Assembly: GCA_013041785.1 (NCBI GenBank)
Contig: JABDRK010000067.1
Span: 1-7,454, forward strand
Origin: Eudoraea sp.
GTDB lineage: Bacteria; Bacteroidota; Bacteroidia; Flavobacteriales; Flavobacteriaceae
Direction: 5' to 3'
DNA length: 7,454 nt
Under the pieces are notes generated by a model. It saw only the letters and a program-made list of their open reading frames with translations, had not been told where the DNA came from and searched no databases. Made by a program: the position numbers and the translations under genes. Positions 1-6,000 of this stretch are shown piece after piece; within the stretch, counting starts at the first letter, position 1; every line of letters begins with the position of its first letter.

Positions 1-893
1 TCCTGGAAGAGATCGGGATAAATACCCTGGCTGAAGCATCTCATGCCTTATTGAAAAAAGCGAAACAAGCATTTTCCAATCCGGCTTTTATCCTGTTGAG
101 TACCTATCACAGTGAATCTGGGCAGATCATAGACGGGGAGCAACTTATCCGCTGTCTGGAAGCGGGTTCCGGGCCAAAGTTGACTCTTTTTGGAGGCATG
201 GCGGGGGATGATATCACCTTTGAGGGCACATTTGTATTCACTAATGACCAGGTTACCGATCACGGTGTGGCCGCTCTGGTGTTGGATGAAAACAAGGTGA
301 GCCTAAGGGGAATGGCTATGTCTGGCTGGAAACCTATTGGCATTTCAAGGACCATCACAAAAAGTGAAGGCAACCTGGTGTATACTATAGATAACCAGCC
401 GGCCCTTGAAACCTATCTTCGTTTTTTAGGGATAGATCCCTCTTCCATCGAGGACCAGATCGGGTTTTTTAATACTGAGGGGATTCATTACCCCTTACAG
501 ATAGAACGGGAGGGAAGAACGCCAATCATGTGTAATCCAACCGGGTATGACGAAGAGAAAGGGGCTCTGATCTGTGAATCGCAGATCTCCGAAGGTTCGG
601 CCTTCAGGTTTTCGACTCCCCCTGATTTTGATATTGTCGAAACCATCCTGCAAAAAGGGGGTGAATTACAAGAAAAAACTGGTGCTGAGGCCGAAGCACT
701 ATTGATCTTTTCCTGTGCAGGCCGGCTGAGTGCCCTTGGTCCTTTGGCGCAACAGGAAAATGATGGTTTGCAAGAGATATGGAAAGTGCCTATGGCCGGA
801 TTCTATACATACGGGGAATTTGGAAGGAGTCTGAATGGAAAACACGAATTTCACTCTACCACAAACAGCTGGGTAGTATTGAATGAAAAGTAA
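1..893 (+). CDS. FIST-domain sensory protein, 5'-truncated by the window edge (FIST-1)
   Basis: The frame is open from base 3 to the TAA at 891-893, giving 296 visible codons. The TTG at 51 is internal and is not a start. Aligning the G-G-x-A-G-D-D motif with that of the downstream paralog suggests about 84 N-terminal residues lie outside the window. The visible part holds the second half of a FIST N domain (GGMAGDD near base 192, then SGWKP and VYTIDN) and a FIST_C domain ending in FSCAGR (Cys codon 714-716) and PMAGFYTYGE. FIST domains are known as soluble ligand-binding sensory modules found with kinases, cyclases and chemoreceptors; small ligands such as amino acids have been proposed. 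No signal peptide or membrane segment is seen in this part. It is followed after 19 bases by a paralog and then by a histidine kinase, so a role as sensory input to that kinase is likely but inferred. Confidence 0.9.
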   Translation, partial: LEEIGINTLAEASHALLKKAKQAFSNPAFILLSTYHSESGQIIDGEQLIRCLEAGSGPKLTLFGGMAGDDITFEGTFVFTNDQVTDHGVAALVLDENKVSLRGMAMSGWKPIGISRTITKSEGNLVYTIDNQPALETYLRFLGIDPSSIEDQIGFFNTEGIHYPLQIEREGRTPIMCNPTGYDEEKGALICESQISEGSAFRFSTPPDFDIVETILQKGGELQEKTGAEAEALLIFSCAGRLSALGPLAQQENDGLQEIWKVPMAGFYTYGEFGRSLNGKHEFHSTTNSWVVLNEK

Positions 894-912
894 ATAATTA
901 GGCAAAGAGTAT

Positions 913-2052
913 ATGAAGTCCAAATCAATCAAAGGAGGTTCTCCAGGTGAGATCAAAGCAGCTTTAGATAAGGCTATGTCAGATGGATTTACGCCAACCC
1001 TGGCTCTTGTTTTTTTATGTGTAAGCCAGGACCGGGAAGCCATACGCCAGTTGTTTACAGGGGCAAACATTACCGTTTTCGGAATCACGACTAATGGAGA
1101 GTTTATCGATGAGGAACCTGATCAGGGTTCTGTAGCGGTCCTGTTACTCGATTTAAATACAGATTATTTCAGGATATACTGCGCGACCTTTGACAAGGAT
1201 ACCTATCGTGAGACGGCGGGAAAGCTGGCCAGGCAGGCCACTGGAGCTTTTTCAAAAGTCGGCTTCCTGCTGGGCATTAGTGGGGCGGCTACAGACGGGG
1301 AACAGGTCCTGCAGGGTCTTCAGGAGGTGGCCGGCGAGGAAATCAATGCTTTTGGCGGGGGTGCCGGAGATGACTACGGGTTTAAACAAACCTTTGTCTT
1401 TTCGAATGATTTCGAAAACGACCGGGGGATCGTTATGCTCGCCATTGATGAAACCAAAGTAAAAATCAAGGGGATTGCCACCTGTGGCTGGAAGGCTGTG
1501 GGAACGGAAAAAACAGTGACAAAAAGTGAGGGGAACCATGTGTATACCATTGATAACATCCCTGCCCTGGATATTACCGCCAAATTTGGAGGCATAGAAA
1601 ACCCCAACCCGGATAACGAAAACCTGATGATCGAGATTGCTTCTAACTTTCCTTTGCAACTGCAACGGGAAAAGGGCGATCCGGTTATGCGACCCGGCCT
1701 TGTGGTGGACTGGAACGACCGTTCTTTCTTTACCAGTGGTACGGTCCCACAAGGCTCCAAAGTCCGTTTCTCACTCCCTCCCGATTGGGATGTCATGGAA
1801 AAGGTGGTCCGGGGGGTTAGGGAGCTAAAGGAATCGGAAATGCCTGAGGCGGATGCCGTAGTTGTTTTTAGTTGTGGCGGCAGGATCCTCTCATTCGGGC
1901 CCATGATGAATGCGGAGCTGGAGGGCATTAAACAGGTGTGGGATGTACCCATGGCCGGGATGTTCTCGAATGCCGAATTGGGAAGGATGGCCGGTGGAAA
2001 CCTTGAAATGCATAACCTGACAACTTGTACCGTGGCTTTAAAGGAACTTTGA
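913..2052 (+). CDS. FIST-domain sensory protein, complete (FIST-2)
   Basis: A 379-residue protein. The start is secure: an in-frame TAA lies at 895-897 and ATG 913 is the first start codon after it. The FIST N region covers roughly residues 28-225 (TTNGEF near 59-64, GGGAGDD at 148-154, CGWK and VYTIDN following). FIST_C covers roughly 226-375, with FSCGGR including Cys321 and PMAGMFSNAELG near the end. There is no transmembrane segment or catalytic domain, so it is a stand-alone cytoplasmic binding protein. It is a clear paralog of the preceding gene: 42 of 72 residues match without gaps from GGxAGDD to DNxPAL. The stop codon shares a base with the ATG of the histidine kinase, which implies co-translation and probable functional pairing. 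The ligand cannot be read from sequence. A weak AAAGAG at 904-909 is the only possible ribosome site. Confidence 0.93.
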   Translation: MKSKSIKGGSPGEIKAALDKAMSDGFTPTLALVFLCVSQDREAIRQLFTGANITVFGITTNGEFIDEEPDQGSVAVLLLDLNTDYFRIYCATFDKDTYRETAGKLARQATGAFSKVGFLLGISGAATDGEQVLQGLQEVAGEEINAFGGGAGDDYGFKQTFVFSNDFENDRGIVMLAIDETKVKIKGIATCGWKAVGTEKTVTKSEGNHVYTIDNIPALDITAKFGGIENPNPDNENLMIEIASNFPLQLQREKGDPVMRPGLVVDWNDRSFFTSGTVPQGSKVRFSLPPDWDVMEKVVRGVRELKESEMPEADAVVVFSCGGRILSFGPMMNAELEGIKQVWDVPMAGMFSNAELGRMAGGNLEMHNLTTCTVALKEL

Positions 2053-2054
2053 TG
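2040..2054 (+). promoter_or_regulatory. Ribosome binding site and stop/start overlap setting the kinase start
   Basis: AAAGGA at 2040-2045 lies six bases before ATG 2052-2054. The upstream stop TGA (2050-2052) shares its last base with this ATG. Both point to 2052 as the kinase start and to translational coupling with the FIST-2 gene, rather than to the in-frame TTG at 2025, which has no such signal. Confidence 0.72.
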
Positions 2055-3068
2055 GAGAATAAACTGAAACGCATATATGAGTTTATTCTGGCTGCCAGGG
2101 AACTTCCCGAGGAAGAGAAAGCCGTACTCCTGAAATCCCTGAAATCGGTTGACAAGGAATTTCAAATCCTGAGCTTCAAACTCGATAGAACCGAAAAGGT
2201 GAAGCGGACGACAGCCATTTTACTGGAGGAAACCATTGAAGAACTGGAACAAAAAAGAACCGCTGTGGAAAAGGCACTTTCTGATTTAAAGGCCACCCAA
2301 AAGCAACTAATCCACGCAGAAAAAATGGCCTCCCTGGGAGAGCTTACTGCGGGCATTGCCCACGAGATACAAAACCCCCTGAACTTTGTAAATAACTTCT
2401 CAGAGGTCAGTAATGAACTTATTGAGGAAATGTGCGAAGAACTGGATAAAGGAGACACCTCAGAAGCCAGGGCAATAGCCCAAGACCTCAGGCAAAACCT
2501 GGAAAAGATAAACCACCATGGCAAACGTGCTGATGGTATCGTTAAAGGGATGTTACAACATAGTCGCAGCAGCAGTGGAGAGAAGGAGCCAACAGACCTC
2601 AATGTGCTGGCAGACGAATACCTGCGCCTGGCTTATCATGGCCTGCGGGCTAAAAACAAGAACTTTAATGCAAGTATAAAAACAGATTTTGACGATAAAA
2701 TTGGGAAAATAGAGATCATCCCTCAGGATATGGGCCGGGTACTCCTCAACCTCATTGCTAATGCCTTTCATGCCGTTGACGAGAAATCCCGGCAGGCTCC
2801 TGGAGAATATGAACCTAGGGTTACTGTTAGCACAGAAAAAACGGGGAAAGGGATTACAATCCGCGTATCGGATAACGGAAATGGTATCCCCGAAAAGTAC
2901 AGGGATAAGATCTTTCAGCCTTTTTTTACTACCAAACCTACAGGGCAGGGCACGGGTCTTGGACTCAGCCTCAGCTATGACATCGTTAAGGCCCACGAAG
3001 GAGAAATAAAGGTGACTTCTGAAGCGGGAAAAGGGACCGAGTTTATAATCAATCTGCCACTATCATGA
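2052..3068 (+). CDS. Soluble sensor histidine kinase without a recognisable input domain
   Basis: A 338-residue protein. Residues 1-45 are helical and charged and match no sensor family I recognise. A coiled coil follows (about 46-92, EETIEELEQKR region). The HisKA dimerisation domain has H-box AGIAHEIQNPL with the expected phospho-acceptor His104 (codon 2361-2363); the E-x-x-N just after it fits the pattern linked to phosphatase activity in HisKA kinases. The ATPase domain has all boxes: N-box NLIANAFHAV with Asn233 and Asn237, G1 box DNGNG (274-278), F-box FQPFF (288-292) and G2 box GQGTGLGL (298-305), so it should be active. There is no membrane segment, PAS or GAF domain, and no fused receiver. 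Input presumably comes from partner proteins, the two FIST proteins upstream being the obvious candidates (inference). The stop overlaps the next gene's ATG. The cognate response regulator is not in the window. Confidence 0.95.
   Translation: MENKLKRIYEFILAARELPEEEKAVLLKSLKSVDKEFQILSFKLDRTEKVKRTTAILLEETIEELEQKRTAVEKALSDLKATQKQLIHAEKMASLGELTAGIAHEIQNPLNFVNNFSEVSNELIEEMCEELDKGDTSEARAIAQDLRQNLEKINHHGKRADGIVKGMLQHSRSSSGEKEPTDLNVLADEYLRLAYHGLRAKNKNFNASIKTDFDDKIGKIEIIPQDMGRVLLNLIANAFHAVDEKSRQAPGEYEPRVTVSTEKTGKGITIRVSDNGNGIPEKYRDKIFQPFFTTKPTGQGTGLGLSLSYDIVKAHEGEIKVTSEAGKGTEFIINLPLS
3065..3068 (+). promoter_or_regulatory. ATGA stop/start overlap between the kinase and the giant sensor gene
   Basis: ATG 3065-3067 overlaps the kinase stop TGA 3066-3068. 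No Shine-Dalgarno-like sequence precedes it, so initiation probably depends on ribosomes finishing the kinase gene. The next in-frame ATG (3119) would cut into the first helix of the NTF2-like domain, which supports 3065 as the true start. Confidence 0.7.
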
Positions 3069-6000
3069 ATGCTGACACCCTACCGAAAAACCATGAAGCA
3101 CGTTCGGTCTACAATCGTATGATCGAAGTCTTCTTTTATTTTAAGTCCCTTGAGGATTTAAATGAAACCGTTCATGAACACTTTATGGGATACGGTACGG
3201 CCGCGCACGAGTTTTTTAAGAACCGGGAAGAATTAATGGGGATGGCGCGTATGCAGGCAGAGCAGTTGCGGGATCAGGAATTTACGCTCAATCGAAAGCC
3301 GGTTGAAGCCAAATTACTGGACAATGGTACCACCTGCCTGATTGTAGAAGAATTTGAACTGCATATGCATACGAATGAGCATCGATTATCCCTGAGACTA
3401 TCGACTATCCTGGAGCATATTGATAACAAATGGGTAGTTACCCATTTTCATGGATCTACCCCTGACACAGATATTGCGGAAGAGGAAGCTTTTCCTGAGG
3501 AAGGGCTAAGGAGGAAGAATGAAGAACTGGAGGCTAAAATAAAGGAACGTACCCGGGAACTGGAGATCGAGGCAGCACTGGAACGGGTTCGTGCCAGTAC
3601 CATGGCAATGAACTCCAGCAAGGACCTCTCTAATGTGGCCTCTGCATTATTCGAACAGATGCGGCTACTGGGAGGTGATTTGTTTGCCTTTGGTATCGTG
3701 CTGTGCGATAAACATAAAAATAAGGTTGAACAATGGCACAGCCTGGGAGATGGAGGCATGTTATCGCCGTTTACGGTCCCCGTGGACCTGGATTATATCC
3801 ATCAATACCGATACGATCAATGGAAGGCTGGTGAGAAACTGTTTTCCATTGAAATTCCGGAGGATTACATTACCCAGCATTTTGAACTGATGTTTGAACT
3901 TCCCTCAGTAAAAGCGGCCATGGATCAAGTGGAGGCAGGAGGAGCTGAGGTAACCATTCCCAAATGGGAAATAGATTACGGGGCCTCCTTCAGTCATGGT
4001 TACTTGCTGGTTTCCTCCCTAAAACCATTTAAAGAAGATCAAATATTCCCGCGTTTTGCGAAGGTCTTTGAACAAGCCTATACCCGATTCCTGGATCTGC
4101 AAAAGGCCGAAGCTCAGGCACGGGAAGCCCAGGTTGAAGCCGCTTTGGAACGCGTGAGGGCAAGGACCATGGCCATGCAGCATTCGGACGAGCTGGCTGA
4201 GGCCTCCCACCTGCTGGACAAAGAAGTTCGGGACCTGGGCATTAAAACATGGGGGTGTGCCTTTAATATCTACCGGGAAAAAGACGCTATTGAATGGTTT
4301 GGCAACGAACAGGGTCTTCTGCCAACCTATACGGTTCCCAGGGAAGGGATTTTTAAGGAATACTATGACCTGGGCCAACAGGGTGAAACCCTTTATGTTA
4401 AAGAATTTTCGGGAGCAGAATGTATTGCCCACTACGAATATATGAGTACCCTGCCTGTGGTAGGAGATGTACTGAAACAACTCAAGAAAACAAATGGTTC
4501 CTTTCCGTCCTATCAGATAGACCATGTGGTGTTTTTTAAGCATGGATACCTATTGTTCATAACGCGGGAGGCTGTACCGGAGGCTTATGACACCTTTAAA
4601 CGCTTCGCCCAGGTATTCGAACAAACCTATACCCGCTTTCTCGACCTCCAAAAAGCGGAAGCCCAGGCCCGGGAAGCCCGGATTGAGAATGCACTGGAAA
4701 AAGTACGTAGCCGATCAATAGGAATGCAGAAAAGTGAGGAGTTAAGAGAGGTCATACAGGTCATACACGACCAACTGATCCATTTGAACTTCCAAATCGA
4801 TGCTGCAGGTTTTACCCTGGATTATCATCAAAATAATGACTGGAACGTGTGGATTGCGAATAAAAGCGGTTCACTTCCTTCCCTCATGTTTATTCCTTAT
4901 ATAGATCATCCGCAATTCAATTACTACAAATACGCCAAAGAAAAGGGACTGGACTTCCTTGCCAACACGCTCACCTTTGAAGAAAAAAACAGCATATTTA
5001 TGTACATGTTCAGGTTTATGGGCGATTATCCCCAGGCCGAAAAAGACGAACTGTTGAGCAAACCCGGATTGGCCATCTCCCAGGCTTTTTTAAAAAACAT
5101 CTCCTTATGGATCTACAATCTGGATGCCATCCCGTATTCAGAAGAAGAGAATGATACACTCATGCGTTTTGCAAAAGTCTTTGAACAAACCTTTGTACGG
5201 TTTAATGACCTACAAAAGGCGGAAGCCCAGGCAAGGGAGTCACAAATAGAGCTTGCTTTGGAACGGATCCGGGCCCAGGTGACTGGAATGCAGGAATCTT
5301 CAGAACTCCTGGATATCGTGGTTACCATGAGATCCGAATTTGTCAAACTCGGGCATGAAGCCCATTATTTCTGGCACATGCGCTGGCTGCCGGATATATA
5401 TGAAAAAGCCATGACCTCCGGGGATGGCACCCGCATTGGGATGGTCATGGAATTGCCCCGGCATATGCATGGGGAAATCCCGCTTCTAGCCGACTGGGAA
5501 AAGGGCAAAGAACCAACCGTGGTTTACGCCATGGATGCAGAAGCTGCAGTGGACTACGTGGATAAAATGGTGAGCCTCGGAAATTTTCAACAAATTGATC
5601 CGCAGGCGCCCGGACCCGATGATATTCGGGCCATAGGAGGCCTGACTTTTGTTATGGCGCGTACCACACATGGGGAGATCGGGTTTAGCCTGCCCGGGGT
5701 AGTGCCTGATCCACCTGCCGAGGACCTGGAAACCCTGGTGCGTTTTACAGCTGTATTTGACCTGGCTTACCGCCGGTTTGAGGATCTGAAAGATTCCGAA
5801 AGACAAAAACGCGAAGCAGAGATCGAACTCGCCCTGGAACGCATTCGTGCCCGGACCATGGCCATGCAAAACAGCGAAGAGCTGAAAGAGGTGATTCAGG
5901 TCATTTTTAATCAGTTGTCGGCATTACAAATCAATGCGGAACATGCGGGAATTGTGGTTGATTATGAAGCGGGGCAGGATTGGAATTTCTGGATCGCCGA

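Noticed and set aside
51..53. TTG as start of the first FIST gene
   Set aside because: The frame is open to the left edge and the protein would lack most of FIST N; the paralog shows about 84 more residues upstream of the visible part.
931..949. Near-perfect Shine-Dalgarno (AAAGGAGGT, 931-939) followed by GTG at 947
   Set aside because: The GTG is out of the FIST-2 frame and its frame stops after six codons; the next in-frame ATG (976) is too far away. It is probably a chance result of the codons for K-G-G.
2025..2027. TTG as start of the histidine kinase
   Set aside because: It lies inside the end of FIST-2 with no ribosome site; ATG 2052 has AAAGGA at good spacing and a stop/start overlap.
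1374..2165. Long minus-strand open frame (263 codons) across FIST-2 and the kinase start
   Set aside because: It lies opposite clearly real FIST and kinase coding sequence and its product has no recognisable domain; Ser/Pro/Phe-rich content is typical of antisense shadows.
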